Source: Desulfobulbaceae bacterium UBA5173 (GTDB lineage Bacteria > Desulfobacterota > Desulfobulbia > Desulfobulbales > Desulfobulbaceae). Taken from it: DNA of 18,545 nucleotides. How positions within the stretch are numbered: position 1 is the stretch's first letter; each line of letters opens with the position of its first letter. This document shows positions 6,318 to 15,533 of the stretch, one piece after another. Both the position numbers and the translations under genes were made by a program. The stretch covers positions 1-18,545 of the forward strand of contig DHWV01000026.1 of assembly GCA_002413355.1 (NCBI GenBank), given 5' to 3'. The notes below the pieces were generated by a model. The model saw only the letters and a list, made by a program, of their open reading frames with translations. It had not been told where the DNA came from and did not search any database.

Positions 6318-7739
6318 TTATTCCGTCGGGCATATCCCGTTCAGACAATCCTTGGTGAAGGATTTGTCCGGCGCGACCGGATACCTGCCGTCAAAGCAGG
6401 CAAGACAAAAATCCTCCCGCTGTAGGCCGGTTGCCTCTACCAGGCCGTCCAAACTCAGGTAGGTGAGCGAATCCAGCTCCATGTGGTCGCGGATGGCCTC
6501 AATAGAAATCTTGGCCGCGATCAGCTCTTTTGATGAAGGAAAATCAATACCGTAGTAGCAGGCATGAACAGTGGGCGGGCAGGAGACCAGCAGATGCACC
6601 TCTTTGGCTCCGGCATTGCGCAGAGCGTGCACCCGGCTTCTGCCGGTGGTGCCCCGAATGATGGAATCCTCGACAATAATCACCCGCTTGCCCTCAATCA
6701 GCGGCCGCACCGGGTTGAGTTTCACCCGCACTGAAAAATCGCGCATCGCCTGCGAGGGCTGAATAAAGGTACGACCCACGTAATGGTTGCGGATCATGCC
6801 CATTTCCAGCGGAATGCCTGATGCCTGCGAATAGCCGATGGCTGCGTAGTTGCCGGAGTCCGGGAAGGGCATGACGAAATCCGCATCAATTTTAGCCTCA
6901 CGGGCAAGAATTTCGCCCATCCGCTTGCGGGTCATATAGACGTTGCGGCCAAAGATGTCACTGTCCGGCCGGGCGAAATACACCTGCTCGAAGATGCAGA
7001 AACTCCGCTGTTTGGCAGGCCACGGAAAGAGCGACTCCAGCCCGTTTTGGTTGATGATCAGCACTTCGCCCGGCTGCACGTCACGGACATACTCGGCATT
7101 GATCAAATCTAAGGCGCAGGTCTCGGAGGCGACCACGTGCGCGCCGTTCTCTAAGCGGCCCAAACAAAGCGGGCGGAAGCCGTTAGGATCGCGCACCGCA
7201 ATCAGGGTGTCCGGGGTCATCAGCAGGAGCGAATACGCCCCCTGAATGCAGGGGAAGGATTCGCGGATGGCCGCTGGCAGTCCGACGTGCATGTTGCGAG
7301 CCAGCAGGTGGACAAAAATTTCGCTGTCCATCGTGGTCTGAAAGATGGAGCCGTTTTTCTCCAGCTCGCTGCGCAGTTCCAGCGCGTTGACCAAGTTGCC
7401 GTTGTGGGCCACGGCCAATTGCAGCCCTTGGTGCGTGACCATGAAGGGCTGGGTGTTGATGATCGAGGATTCGCCGGTGGTGGAATAGCGCACGTGGCCA
7501 GCCGCCAGATGGCCAGAGAGTTTCTGGAGGCTGGTTTCAGTGAAGACTTCCGGCACCAAACCCATCGCCTTGTGCAGTACCATGCGCTGGCCGTTGCCTG
7601 CGGTGATGCCCGCGCTTTCCTGACCCCGGTGCTGAAGGGCGTAGAGGCCGAAATAGGTCAGCTTGGCCGCGTCCTCGTGGCCGTAAACACCGCAGATGCC
7701 ACACTCATGGGTGGGCTTTGTCCGTTCAAGATGTTCCAT
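6318..7739 (-). CDS. purF: Amidophosphoribosyltransferase (PurF)
   Basis: A 473-residue enzyme for the first committed step of purine synthesis: PRPP + glutamine to 5-phosphoribosylamine. The start at ATG 7739 gives a short propeptide (MEHLERTKPTHE) before C13 of CGICGVYG, the N-terminal nucleophile exposed after processing, as in Fe-S type PurF. The glutamine amidotransferase domain shows YALQHRGQESAGI and AHNGNLVN; the phosphoribosyltransferase domain shows the PRPP loop VIIVEDSIIRGTT. Cysteines for a structural [4Fe-4S] cluster are present (SFCIF, HACYYG and CLAC near the end). The frame is open to 7901, but that extension overlaps the YkgJ-like gene and lacks homology. It starts 22 nt after the YkgJ-like stop, so they probably form an operon. 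The ribosome-binding site is weak. Confidence 0.95.
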   Translation of the reverse strand: MEHLERTKPTHECGICGVYGHEDAAKLTYFGLYALQHRGQESAGITAGNGQRMVLHKAMGLVPEVFTETSLQKLSGHLAAGHVRYSTTGESSIINTQPFMVTHQGLQLAVAHNGNLVNALELRSELEKNGSIFQTTMDSEIFVHLLARNMHVGLPAAIRESFPCIQGAYSLLLMTPDTLIAVRDPNGFRPLCLGRLENGAHVVASETCALDLINAEYVRDVQPGEVLIINQNGLESLFPWPAKQRSFCIFEQVYFARPDSDIFGRNVYMTRKRMGEILAREAKIDADFVMPFPDSGNYAAIGYSQASGIPLEMGMIRNHYVGRTFIQPSQAMRDFSVRVKLNPVRPLIEGKRVIIVEDSIIRGTTGRSRVHALRNAGAKEVHLLVSCPPTVHACYYGIDFPSSKELIAAKISIEAIRDHMELDSLTYLSLDGLVEATGLQREDFCLACFDGRYPVAPDKSFTKDCLNGICPTE

Positions 7740-7761
7740 GTCATTGTCTCGCGGTGATATT

Positions 7762-8484
7762 TCACCCAGCATACGCGGTTTTGCGGTACTCAGTCCCGCA
7801 CCAGTACTCGCCAAAATACTCTTCCAGCAGCCAGCGCACGCCGAGCAGAAGCAAGGCCTTGTCGTCGCCAGAGGCAATGGCGCGGGACTCCATCGGCGCA
7901 AGTGGCTGCTTCAGCTTGATCCGGCCAGCAAGCAGTTCCCGGCGGAACATGTCCACGTTGTACAGGGCAAGGATGAACTGCTGCATCTGGACGCGGGTCG
8001 GACGAAAACCTGCCCGCACTTTCGGGTGCTGGAGTAATTGAAGGAGCTGATCGTTGAAGCGGTTGTAGTCGGTCAGCCCCTGCGTCTGAAAATAGCCCGG
8101 CACGGTTTGCGCAGCTCCACCGGCAAAGCCCTTGCAATGCGGCTCACGCACAAGGACAAACTGCTCTGTCACAGTGCCGTCAACCCGGCGCGATGCCCCG
8201 CGCCCGGCAGGATAGGCTCGGCAGGCCGTCGGGCGGTCTTCATACACGCCGCAGCCTTTTTCGCTGACAAAAACGCAGCTCGCTTTGCCGTCATCAACCA
8301 TTGTCAGGAAACAGTGCGGAAAGCGCATCCCCTCTTCCCATTCCACAATCACGTAGCGTTCGAGAAAGGTGGCGGAATCCAGCTTGAGCCGTTTTTTCAG
8401 GCGCAGCACGTCAGGATGGCAGGAAAAGGCGAACTGCTCGCTGGTACTCATCGGGCGGCAGGGATCAGACAATTTGGTGGTCAT
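7762..8484 (-). CDS. YkgJ-family cysteine-cluster protein lacking the N-terminal Cys motif
   Basis: A 240-residue protein of the YkgJ (UPF0153) putative Zn/Fe-chelating family. Retained signatures: FSCHP (C22), DVLRLKKRL, the ASCVF...GCGVYEDRPTACRAYP block (C70, C78, C88), EPHCKGF (C117), and the C-terminal helical YNRFNDQLLQLL and LALYNVDMFRREL segments. Family members I know carry a further stretch between the first Cys and DVLRLK, containing a CxxCC motif and LTPYD. Here C22-H-P runs straight into DVLRLK, so about 20 residues including three metal-binding cysteines appear to be missing, in frame. The start at 8484 has no good Shine-Dalgarno; M12 (8451) is an alternative. It is the first gene of the purF/ferredoxin strand. 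The deletion is inferred from remembered family patterns. Confidence 0.75.
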   Translation of the reverse strand: MTTKLSDPCRPMSTSEQFAFSCHPDVLRLKKRLKLDSATFLERYVIVEWEEGMRFPHCFLTMVDDGKASCVFVSEKGCGVYEDRPTACRAYPAGRGASRRVDGTVTEQFVLVREPHCKGFAGGAAQTVPGYFQTQGLTDYNRFNDQLLQLLQHPKVRAGFRPTRVQMQQFILALYNVDMFRRELLAGRIKLKQPLAPMESRAIASGDDKALLLLGVRWLLEEYFGEYWCGTEYRKTAYAG

Positions 8485-8637
8485 AGGGTGTCAAGTTACG
8501 TTAAAGTGCGGATGGCGCGGCGTTGCGCCAAAAATATATGCAAATCAAGAGAATGAATAATCAAGAACACCGTTCGCGGCGTGCATCCCGGAGATGCGCT
8601 CACTATACAGCAGCCAAGCCAAATGCGCCGCCGTTTT

Positions 8638-11600
8638 TCACCAGAACGGTGCCGGATTCAGCTCTGCTTTGGCACCGCAGGCTCCGCCGTCCTCCGCTTT
8701 CACCCGCTCCGCCGGAATGCCCAGCTTGCTGACCAAATGTTCGCGCACCACTGCGGCGCGGGCGCGTGCCAGCTCGGCGAGAACATTTTCCCGCAGCTCG
8801 GCCTCTATCGCAGGCAACGGCTGTAAATCAGGCCGTGCTTTGATCTCCGGTAGCTGATCTTTGACAATTGGCAGCCCTGCCTTGTTGAGGGTCATCTGCC
8901 GCAGTACCTCCTGCGCCAGCAGGCGATCCAGCTCCTGTTTCCGGCGGGCGTTTTCCTCCTCAACCTTCTGGCCGCCGCTTTTCTGCGTCTGAGCCAGCAA
9001 TGCCTTGCGGTCGGCTTCCTGATCATAGCAGCCCTTCACCGACCAGCCCAGATGCGGATGGCTGCCCAGTTGGCGCAGGCCGTCCAAGCCTGCCATAAAA
9101 TCTGGCACCTTGTCGCCTGGCAGGAAATCAATGCTCCGCTCTTTGGGCAGATTAGGGGTGATTTTTTCCAGCGCAGTCCATGGCGGCGTGTCTCGCAGCT
9201 TTTGAAGCGTGGTGGTCACAATCTTGACAATCACGTCATCCGGGGCGGAAAACGGCACCGCTTGGAGCGGCATCGAGAATGCGCCGTCCTTGTCGGTCAG
9301 CAGAGCAAGGACAAAGGCGTAATCTGACTTGGCCTGCGGGATGAAACCAGAAAAATTGAGCCGGTCGCCCTCCGCTGAAACCGTGCGGGTGAGCCGCGCT
9401 TGGCTGCTGTCCAGCGCGAGCTGCTTGGCCAGTTCTTTGGCTGCGCCGTCCAAGGGCAGCCGCTCTACGGCCAGTTTGTCGAGGTCTGCACTGTCTTTGC
9501 CGGTTTTGCCGCTGGCGGTGAAATCACTGCCGCCCATTTTGCCGCTAAAGGAGAAGGCTGCTGTCACTCCTGCCTTGATCGGCCCAATCTGCCCCTGAAT
9601 GCCGGTGAAACCGCCTTTGCCGCCACGCTGAAGGCTGCCGCTGGTGATTGCGCATTGATCAACCGAGACCAGCGGCGGCGCAGCAAGCAGACCGGTCAGG
9701 GCAGAAGGCAGGCTGCCCTCCCCTGAGAGCTGAAGCTGCGGTTCATCCACCACAAATTTTTCCGCTGCGGCAGCAAAGGGGGAGATGGTGAATGCGGTTT
9801 TATCCGCCGCCGCCCGCCGCCAGCGCAGGCTGTCGCCCCGGCTGGTTTCAGCGGCAAGATTGTCGAGGCTGATGCTACCACTGAAACGGTTTTCCGGCAG
9901 CTTAAACTCGCCTTTACCACTCAGGCTGCCCTGCTTGAGCGTCAGTTCATCCCGGAACAGGTTGGCAAAGGCTTTGCTGAACAGACGGAGATCGAGCCGT
10001 TCCGCCGTCAATGCCGCTGTGCCAGAGCCGTCTTTGCGGAGTTGTCCTTCCGCCTTCAGGCTGCCTTGTCCGACCGCTGCCGCAAATTGAAAATTGTTCG
10101 GCTGCTGCTGCGCCGTGCGCAGACCAGTTGCGCTCATCTTCAAACCAGAGAGCGGCAGCAGGGCGGAGCCAACCGGCAGTAGGGCCGAGGAACCGCTGAT
10201 TTCGACCGCATTGGCGGCAAGACGCAGCCTGCCTGAGGGCTGAAAAAAGAAGCCGGGCGCAGCGGCAGCAAAATCCGCCCCTTCCAGCGCAATGGTGCCA
10301 CAGCTCAAGCCGCCGTCGAGCGAACAGTCTGCGCCGCTGGCCGATTTGCCAGACAGCAAAGCCGTACCGCTGTGCTGAAGGCTGAAATCATGCACTGCCA
10401 CAGAGCCGCTGGAAAGCTGTAGCCCGGCCCGGCTGAGACGACCTGTGCCAGAGATATCCGCGCTGCCTTTGCTGAAGCGGAGTTCATCGCCGAGCGAGGC
10501 GTTCAGCAGGGCGGCATCAGCATTGTTCAGAGCAATTGTGCCGGACAGTTCCAGCCCGGCATTGTCCTTGGCCGCTGTGCCGCTGATCTCCAGTTTGCCC
10601 GCACCTGCCGCCGCTTTCAAGCTGACCGGGCCGGGCAGACCGCTCAGGCTCAGGTTCAGGCCGGAGAGCGGCATGACGGTACCGCCCAAGGCAAGTCGTG
10701 TCGAAGCGTTTTTCAACTCCACCGCCTTGGCGGCAAAACGCAGTGTTCCGGCAGAGGCAAGAAAGAAGCCGGAATCGGCGAAATCCGCGCCGTCTGCGGT
10801 GAGGCTGGCGCAGTGCATCGTTTTTGCCGCACCATCGAGAACGCAGTCTGTTCCACTGGCCGATGCGCCGGAAAGCAAAGCCGCTCCCTCGCGGTGCAGG
10901 CTAAAATCACGCAGTGTCACTGCGCCGCCTGACAAATTCAACGTCGGCCCGTTCAAGGTGAAACTGCCGCTGAGGTCTGCGCTGCCTTTGCTGAAGGAAA
11001 TCCCCTCACCCAAGCAGGGCTGAAGAATATCCGCGCCGCTGTTCCGCAACGTCAGATTTCCGGCCAGAGCCAATCCGGCTTCGATTTTGGCCGCTGTGCC
11101 GCTGATCTCCAGTTTGCCGGAGCCTGCCGCCGCTTCCACGCTGATTTGGCCGGGTAGCCCGCTCAACTGCATATTCAGGCCGGAGAGCGGAAGATTGGCC
11201 GCACCCAAGGCAAACTTGGCAGCGGAGTTCTTCAGCTCGATCGACTTGGCCGCAAAACGTAGCGTTCCCGCAGGGGCCAAGAAAAAGCCGCTGTCAGCAA
11301 AATCTGCGCCATCCGCAATGATGCTGCCGCAGCTCATCCGTTGGCTGCCGCCGTCCAAGGAGCAGTCTGCGCCGCTGATTGTCTTGCCGGAAAGAAGCGC
11401 GGTTCCTTCACGCTGAAGGCTGAAATCGTGCACCGCCACTGTGCCGTTGGACAGATTCAGCGTCGGCCAGCTCAAGCTGAAACTGCCGCTGATGTCCGCG
11501 CTGCCTTGGCTGAACCGGATGGAATCGCCTTGGGCCAGATAGGAATGGAGCAAATCCGCCTCGGCATTGTTCAGAACCAGCTTGCCTGAAAGCAACATTG

Positions 11601-13569
11601 CGCCGTCCTTGCTTTTTGCTGCCGTGCCGCTGAGTTCGATGCTGCCTTTTTTGCCAGCCGTGGCTGTCAGCTTGAGGCTCTTGTCATCCAACATGCTCAT
11701 CTTCAGGCCAGAGAGCGGCAGGCTGGTCGAGCCAAAGGGGAGCTTGGCGGCGGAATTCTTCAGCTCCAAGCTGGTGCAAGAAAACCGTAATACGGCACTG
11801 TCTTTGCCTTTCTTGACACCGGGCAGAAAGAAACCAGTGTCGACGAAATCCGCACCATCCAGCGCAGCCTTGCCGCAGCTCATGCTCCGTGCCGCGCCAT
11901 CGAGAACGCAGTCAGCAGCACTGGCCGTTTTGACCGCAAGCAGGGCCGCCTTTTTCTGCTGAAGGGCACAATCTCGCGCGGCCACTGTGCCGCCAGTTAT
12001 TTTGAGGACAGGTTTGCCATCCGCCTGCTGCTCCAGCCGCAGCTCGCCCGTGATGTCCACACTGCCTTTGCTGAAACGCAGCCCCTCGTTTGCAGAAAGA
12101 TACGGCCGGAGCAAATCAGCCTGCATGTTGTGAAGAATAAGGCTGCCGCTCAGATTACAGGCCGGATCAACATTGCCTTTGAAGGAGACCGACGCATTGC
12201 CGCTGCCAGCGGATAGCGACAGGGCAGGTTCTGCCGTCTCTTTAGTCAGTTCAGCGGCCTTGGCATTGCGGAAGCCGGTCAGTTCGAGCTGGAGATCAGT
12301 CCATTCCTTTTTGCCGCTTCGCACCAAGCCTTTGCTCAGGCTGGCTTTGCCGACCGCAAGAGCCATACTGTCAGCATTGAGCAGGGCAGCAGCTTTGCCT
12401 GCCAGCTCGGTGCCGTCGAGCAAGCCGCCTTGGTTTTCCGGCAGATCAAGCTGCGGTTCATCCAGCATCAGCTCCTCTGCCGTCCAGAGTTTTTGCATCG
12501 GATTGAAACGGACAATCAGGTGGGCGGTGGGCACAGTCAATTTGAAGGCTTGTTCAGGCTGTTCTTCGTGATCAGCAGACTGTACCAGTAGTTCGGAGAA
12601 CGTAACGGCACCGGTTACGGCCAGTCCTTTGCCCGCGTCGTTCAGGATGACCTCCAACACTGCGTCGGTTCGCTTTGCGTTCAGGCTCACCGCTTTGGCA
12701 AGGCCGGGCAGCAGCCCTGCATACTGCTGCGGGTCGAGGTTGTCTAATTTCAGAGTGAGCCGGGTTTCCGGGCCACCGTCGGTCTGCTTCTGCCCGGTGA
12801 GCAGGAGCGGGCTGGAGTTGACCACCGCGCTCAATGTTGGCTCCGCGCCTTGCCCGGCAGGCGGCAGGGTGAATTCAATATGCTCGACCAGATGCTCTTT
12901 ACCGCTCGGCTGATCGAGAAAATGCACCGTGCTGCGGTGCAGCTTGAGGCCGTCCGTCCGCAGCCAGTCTGGGAGAAAGCTCACCCCGCCGAAAAGACTT
13001 CCGCCCGGCGGCAGGGCATTGAAGCTGCCGTCCTGACGGCGGAGGAGATTGGCCCGCAGGCGGTCAATGCGGAGATCATCCAGCACAGCGCGGCCTTGCA
13101 GCAGCGATGCCGGACGGAGACGGGCCTCAATAGCCTCAATCCGAGCCAGCTCCGGCTCGTTCGAATGGGCGGTGGCAGGGCCAAGCGTGATCTCGCTCAA
13201 ACGCAGGGCAAGGCTGAACGGTGACAGGCTTGCTTGGCCGATATGCACCGGTCGGCCAAGCTGACGGCCCAGCCGCTCGGCCAGCGGCCCCTTGATTTGC
13301 ATTGGCAAAAAATACAGCATCGCAGCCAGATAGGTCAGAAAAAGTGCGGGCGGCAGAAGCAGCAGGAGGATAAGACAGACACGGCCTCTGCCGCCGGAAG
13401 GAGGCACCTTTTTCCGCTGACTGGTTTTTTCTTCGGGTGGAGCGGCGGCAGGCTTGGCTGGAACGGCTGTGCTGCGGGGGCGAGGAGCCGCAGTACAGCC
13501 TGGGCTGATCTGTATTTCGCCAAAATCAGGCCGCGCTGCGGGTGCAGGGGTATTTTTCTCGTCAGTCAT
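8638..13569 (-). CDS. Large DUF748/AsmA-like envelope protein with internal repeats
   Basis: A 1643-residue protein. A Pro/Ala-rich cytosolic N-terminus precedes one transmembrane helix at about residues 64-88 (LILLLLLPPALFLTYLAAML), with the rest predicted periplasmic. After the membrane anchor comes an AsmA/DUF748-like region (RLGRQLGRPVHIGQASLSPF, SLALRLSEITLG, LDDLRIDRL), then four repeats of ~172-177 residues, then a C-terminal DUF748 region ending in an OmpA-like segment (LARARAAVVREHLVSKLGIP). The family is linked to envelope maintenance and lipid transport by AsmA-like beta-sheet bridges. It is longer than usual DUF748 proteins (about 1000-1300 residues), the excess matching the repeats. 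Each repeat holds a Cys pair in the pattern DCxLDG...C, unusual for the family. The ATG at 13569 lacks a strong ribosome-binding site. It stands alone between the YkgJ gene and the BI-1 gene. Confidence 0.85.
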   Translation of the reverse strand: MTDEKNTPAPAARPDFGEIQISPGCTAAPRPRSTAVPAKPAAAPPEEKTSQRKKVPPSGGRGRVCLILLLLLPPALFLTYLAAMLYFLPMQIKGPLAERLGRQLGRPVHIGQASLSPFSLALRLSEITLGPATAHSNEPELARIEAIEARLRPASLLQGRAVLDDLRIDRLRANLLRRQDGSFNALPPGGSLFGGVSFLPDWLRTDGLKLHRSTVHFLDQPSGKEHLVEHIEFTLPPAGQGAEPTLSAVVNSSPLLLTGQKQTDGGPETRLTLKLDNLDPQQYAGLLPGLAKAVSLNAKRTDAVLEVILNDAGKGLAVTGAVTFSELLVQSADHEEQPEQAFKLTVPTAHLIVRFNPMQKLWTAEELMLDEPQLDLPENQGGLLDGTELAGKAAALLNADSMALAVGKASLSKGLVRSGKKEWTDLQLELTGFRNAKAAELTKETAEPALSLSAGSGNASVSFKGNVDPACNLSGSLILHNMQADLLRPYLSANEGLRFSKGSVDITGELRLEQQADGKPVLKITGGTVAARDCALQQKKAALLAVKTASAADCVLDGAARSMSCGKAALDGADFVDTGFFLPGVKKGKDSAVLRFSCTSLELKNSAAKLPFGSTSLPLSGLKMSMLDDKSLKLTATAGKKGSIELSGTAAKSKDGAMLLSGKLVLNNAEADLLHSYLAQGDSIRFSQGSADISGSFSLSWPTLNLSNGTVAVHDFSLQREGTALLSGKTISGADCSLDGGSQRMSCGSIIADGADFADSGFFLAPAGTLRFAAKSIELKNSAAKFALGAANLPLSGLNMQLSGLPGQISVEAAAGSGKLEISGTAAKIEAGLALAGNLTLRNSGADILQPCLGEGISFSKGSADLSGSFTLNGPTLNLSGGAVTLRDFSLHREGAALLSGASASGTDCVLDGAAKTMHCASLTADGADFADSGFFLASAGTLRFAAKAVELKNASTRLALGGTVMPLSGLNLSLSGLPGPVSLKAAAGAGKLEISGTAAKDNAGLELSGTIALNNADAALLNASLGDELRFSKGSADISGTGRLSRAGLQLSSGSVAVHDFSLQHSGTALLSGKSASGADCSLDGGLSCGTIALEGADFAAAAPGFFFQPSGRLRLAANAVEISGSSALLPVGSALLPLSGLKMSATGLRTAQQQPNNFQFAAAVGQGSLKAEGQLRKDGSGTAALTAERLDLRLFSKAFANLFRDELTLKQGSLSGKGEFKLPENRFSGSISLDNLAAETSRGDSLRWRRAAADKTAFTISPFAAAAEKFVVDEPQLQLSGEGSLPSALTGLLAAPPLVSVDQCAITSGSLQRGGKGGFTGIQGQIGPIKAGVTAAFSFSGKMGGSDFTASGKTGKDSADLDKLAVERLPLDGAAKELAKQLALDSSQARLTRTVSAEGDRLNFSGFIPQAKSDYAFVLALLTDKDGAFSMPLQAVPFSAPDDVIVKIVTTTLQKLRDTPPWTALEKITPNLPKERSIDFLPGDKVPDFMAGLDGLRQLGSHPHLGWSVKGCYDQEADRKALLAQTQKSGGQKVEEENARRKQELDRLLAQEVLRQMTLNKAGLPIVKDQLPEIKARPDLQPLPAIEAELRENVLAELARARAAVVREHLVSKLGIPAERVKAEDGGACGAKAELNPAPFW
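10100..12110 (-). repeat. Four ~515-530 bp intragenic repeats in the DUF748 gene
   Basis: Anchor motifs recur in order: SKGSxDxSG, VxDFSLxxxGxALLSG, DCxLDG, DGADFxxxGFF, LRFxAxxxELK, LPLSGLxM, LEISGTAAK. The LPLSGL codons lie near 11705, 11175, 10655 and 10140 on the plus coordinate, so the period is about 515-530 bp (172-177 residues). The two middle copies are most alike; the outer two are more diverged. Confidence 0.85.
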
Positions 13570-13663
13570 GGCTTTGCTGGGGTGCGTGTCGGTCGGATGC
13601 AGAGAATTGTACCGTTTCGCCCAGATAAATCAAGACGGGAGGGACGGGCTTGGAACAGCATCC

Positions 13664-13695
13664 ATAAAAAAAGACCGGCTGAATCGCCGGTCTTT
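13664..13695 (-). terminator. Rho-independent terminator of the BI-1/YccA gene
   Basis: AAAGACCGGC and GCCGGTCTTT form a 10-bp stem around a 6-nt loop (13670-13695), and on the minus strand the stem is followed by a run of T. It lies about 25 nt after the stop of the BI-1 gene. Confidence 0.9.
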
Positions 13696-13719
13696 GGTGC
13701 AACAGAATCAGCTCTGCTG

Positions 13720-14433
13720 TCAGTCGCGGCTGCTGCCGAAAAAGCGGAGCAACATCAGGAAGAGATTGATGAAGTCAAGATACAGCGTCAGCGCACCGAT
13801 GACCGCACCTTTCTGCACTGCTGCGTCGCCTTGCATCATGATGCCTTGCTCGCCCATCATTTTGATCTTCTGCACGTCGTAGGCGGTTAGGCCGACAAAG
13901 ACAATCACGCCGATCAGGGAAATCGCCCAATGCACGGCCGGACTGACTAAGAAGATGTTGACGACGGAAGCGATGAGGATGCCGATCAGGCCCATGAACA
14001 TGAACGCACCCATGCCGGAAAGGTCGCGCTTGGTCACCATGCCGTAGATGGACATAGCTCCAAACATTGCGGCCGTGGTCACAAAGGTGCCGATAATGGA
14101 TGCGCCGGTGTAGGCAAGGAAGATCACTGACAGCGTCAGACCGTTGAGGACGGCGTAGCCAAAGAACAGGGCGGCCGCTGTGCTGGCTTGGATTTTGTCA
14201 ATCCGGGCGGAGAGATAAAAGACCAAGCCCAGCTCGGCAAATACCAGCAGCATGTTCAGAGGACTGCGGACGATGCTCGAGGTCAGGCCGGTTCTGGCGG
14301 CCAGCCACGCGGTCAGCGCAGTCAGTCCCAACCCAATTGCCATCCAGTTGAACACCTTGGCCAGAAAAACTGTAGATGCCTCCTGCCGCGCCTTGGCGGC
14401 GGTGGCGGCAATGCTCGCATAATTCGTTTCCAT
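13720..14433 (-). CDS. Bax inhibitor-1/YccA family membrane protein
   Basis: A 237-residue integral membrane protein with about seven hydrophobic helices; the typical length is 220-240. The N-terminal soluble part contains TVFLAKVFNWMAIGLGLTALTAW; later helices include FFGYAVLNGLTLSVIFLAYT, and the conserved end has VFVGLTAYDVQKIK followed by ALTLYLDFINLFLMLLRFFG, a hallmark of the family. Members form pH-sensitive Ca2+ leak channels or modulate FtsH proteolysis (YccA); the local role is not known. The start at ATG 14433 has AAGGAGG about 11 nt upstream. It is divergent from the cooC-like gene across a 114-nt gap and monocistronic by its terminator. Confidence 0.92.
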   Translation of the reverse strand: METNYASIAATAAKARQEASTVFLAKVFNWMAIGLGLTALTAWLAARTGLTSSIVRSPLNMLLVFAELGLVFYLSARIDKIQASTAAALFFGYAVLNGLTLSVIFLAYTGASIIGTFVTTAAMFGAMSIYGMVTKRDLSGMGAFMFMGLIGILIASVVNIFLVSPAVHWAISLIGVIVFVGLTAYDVQKIKMMGEQGIMMQGDAAVQKGAVIGALTLYLDFINLFLMLLRFFGSSRD

Positions 14434-14547
14434 CGTGTGCAGCCCCTCCTTGTGAAAATAGATTGCGGATGATACGCTTCCGTGTTTTTATCTGCTTGTT
14501 TATAGTAACCACTCTGCCGAGGCAGGGCAAGCACTTCAGGAGAATGA

Positions 14548-15348
14548 ATGATGAAAATCGCAGTCAGCGGCAAGGGCGGAGTCGGCAAGACGACCATCAT
14601 GGCTCTGCTGGCCGGATCCCTTCGGCGGCAGGGACGGCAGGTGCTGGTGATTGATGCCGACCCCAGTCCGCACATGGCCCAAGCAATGGGCTTTGGCGAT
14701 GCGGGCAAGGTCAGGCCGATTGCCGAGATGGGCAAGCTGTTGGCCGAGCGGGCAGGCAAGAGCGAAGGTTCGCCCTTCTATAACCTGAACCCGGAAGTGA
14801 ACGACCTGCTGCGCGACTTCATGCTAGCGCAGGACGGCATCCGCCTAATGGTGCTTGGCGCGGTGCGGACAGCCGAGGGTGGCTGCGCTTGCCCAGAAAA
14901 CCATGTGCTGCGCAAGATGCTGAAAAAGATGCTGCTTACCGCCAAAGAGGTGGTGCTGGTAGATATGGAGGCAGGCATCGAGCATCTGGGACGCGGTACC
15001 GTGGCCGGAGCAGACTGTCTGTTGATTGTGGTGATTCCCTCCAAATCAAGCATCCGCACTGCGCTGAAAATCAAGCAAATGGCTGACGAAGTGCGCATCC
15101 CACAGGTGCATTTTGTCGGTAATCTGGTGCAGTCGGACGAAGATAGGGCGTTCCTTGCCAAGGAGCTGGGCGCGGAGCCAATCGCCTTTTTCCCAGATGC
15201 CAACACCATCCGTCAGGCCGAGCGGGCAGAACAGTCGCTGCTGGCGGTCAGCGAAGGGCTGGACGATGCGCCTCAGCTGCTACTGGAACGCATTCTGACA
15301 GCAGGCGGGTCTGCGTCAGATCATTCATTGATGGATGCGAAAGAATGA
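14548..15348 (+). CDS. cooC: CooC/AcsF-like nickel-insertion ATPase (CO dehydrogenase maturation)
   Basis: A 266-residue SIMIBI/MinD-type P-loop ATPase. The deviant Walker A motif GKGGVGKTT is at residues 8-16, the Walker A' segment VLVIDADPS at 32-40, and the Walker B-like VVLVDMEAGIEHLGRGT later. The CooC-specific metal-binding CxC is present (C113-A-C115, in EGGCACPENH). This protein supplies nickel to carbon monoxide dehydrogenase or acetyl-CoA synthase clusters in an ATP-dependent way, dimerising through the CxC pair. The start at ATG 14548 has AGGAG just upstream; a second Met follows immediately. Its stop overlaps the start of a truncated yjbQ (ATGA). It belongs to the same pathway as AcsE at 2073-2969 but is not next to CODH genes here. 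Confidence 0.9.
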   Translation: MMKIAVSGKGGVGKTTIMALLAGSLRRQGRQVLVIDADPSPHMAQAMGFGDAGKVRPIAEMGKLLAERAGKSEGSPFYNLNPEVNDLLRDFMLAQDGIRLMVLGAVRTAEGGCACPENHVLRKMLKKMLLTAKEVVLVDMEAGIEHLGRGTVAGADCLLIVVIPSKSSIRTALKIKQMADEVRIPQVHFVGNLVQSDEDRAFLAKELGAEPIAFFPDANTIRQAERAEQSLLAVSEGLDDAPQLLLERILTAGGSASDHSLMDAKE

Positions 15349-15521
15349 AAAGTTATTACAAGGAACTTTTGTTTGAGATCAAGACAAGACGAGCCTTTGT
15401 CAACATAACCCCGGAAGTGGAACAATGCCTGGCTGAGTCTCTGGTTCAGGAAGGCTTGTGTCTAAAAAGGCAGCGCTTGGCTGGTTTCCCGGTATCGGAA
15501 ACCTATCCAATGCAGGAATAA
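15345..15521 (+). pseudogene. Truncated YjbQ (UPF0047) fragment
   Basis: 58 residues. The first 40 match the start of YjbQ-family proteins (MKSYYKELLFEIKTRRAFVN-ITPEVEQCLAES-LVQEGLCL). At the point where the family continues with VNAMHITAS, the frame changes to unrelated sequence (KRQRLAGFPVSETYPMQE) and stops. Full-length members are ~135-140 residues, so about 70% is missing, including the conserved His residues. It is coupled to the cooC stop by ATGA. The break is followed within 15 nt by a REP-like palindrome, suggesting that a mobile-element-associated deletion removed the rest. Confidence 0.75.
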
Positions 15522-15533
15522 CCTTAGTAAAAG

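Noticed and set aside
6025..6348. 107- and 71-codon frames overlapping the ferredoxin
   Set aside because: They are Arg/Gly-rich shadows of the ferredoxin and the purF end; the 63-codon frame has the Fe-S motif and the ribosome-binding site.
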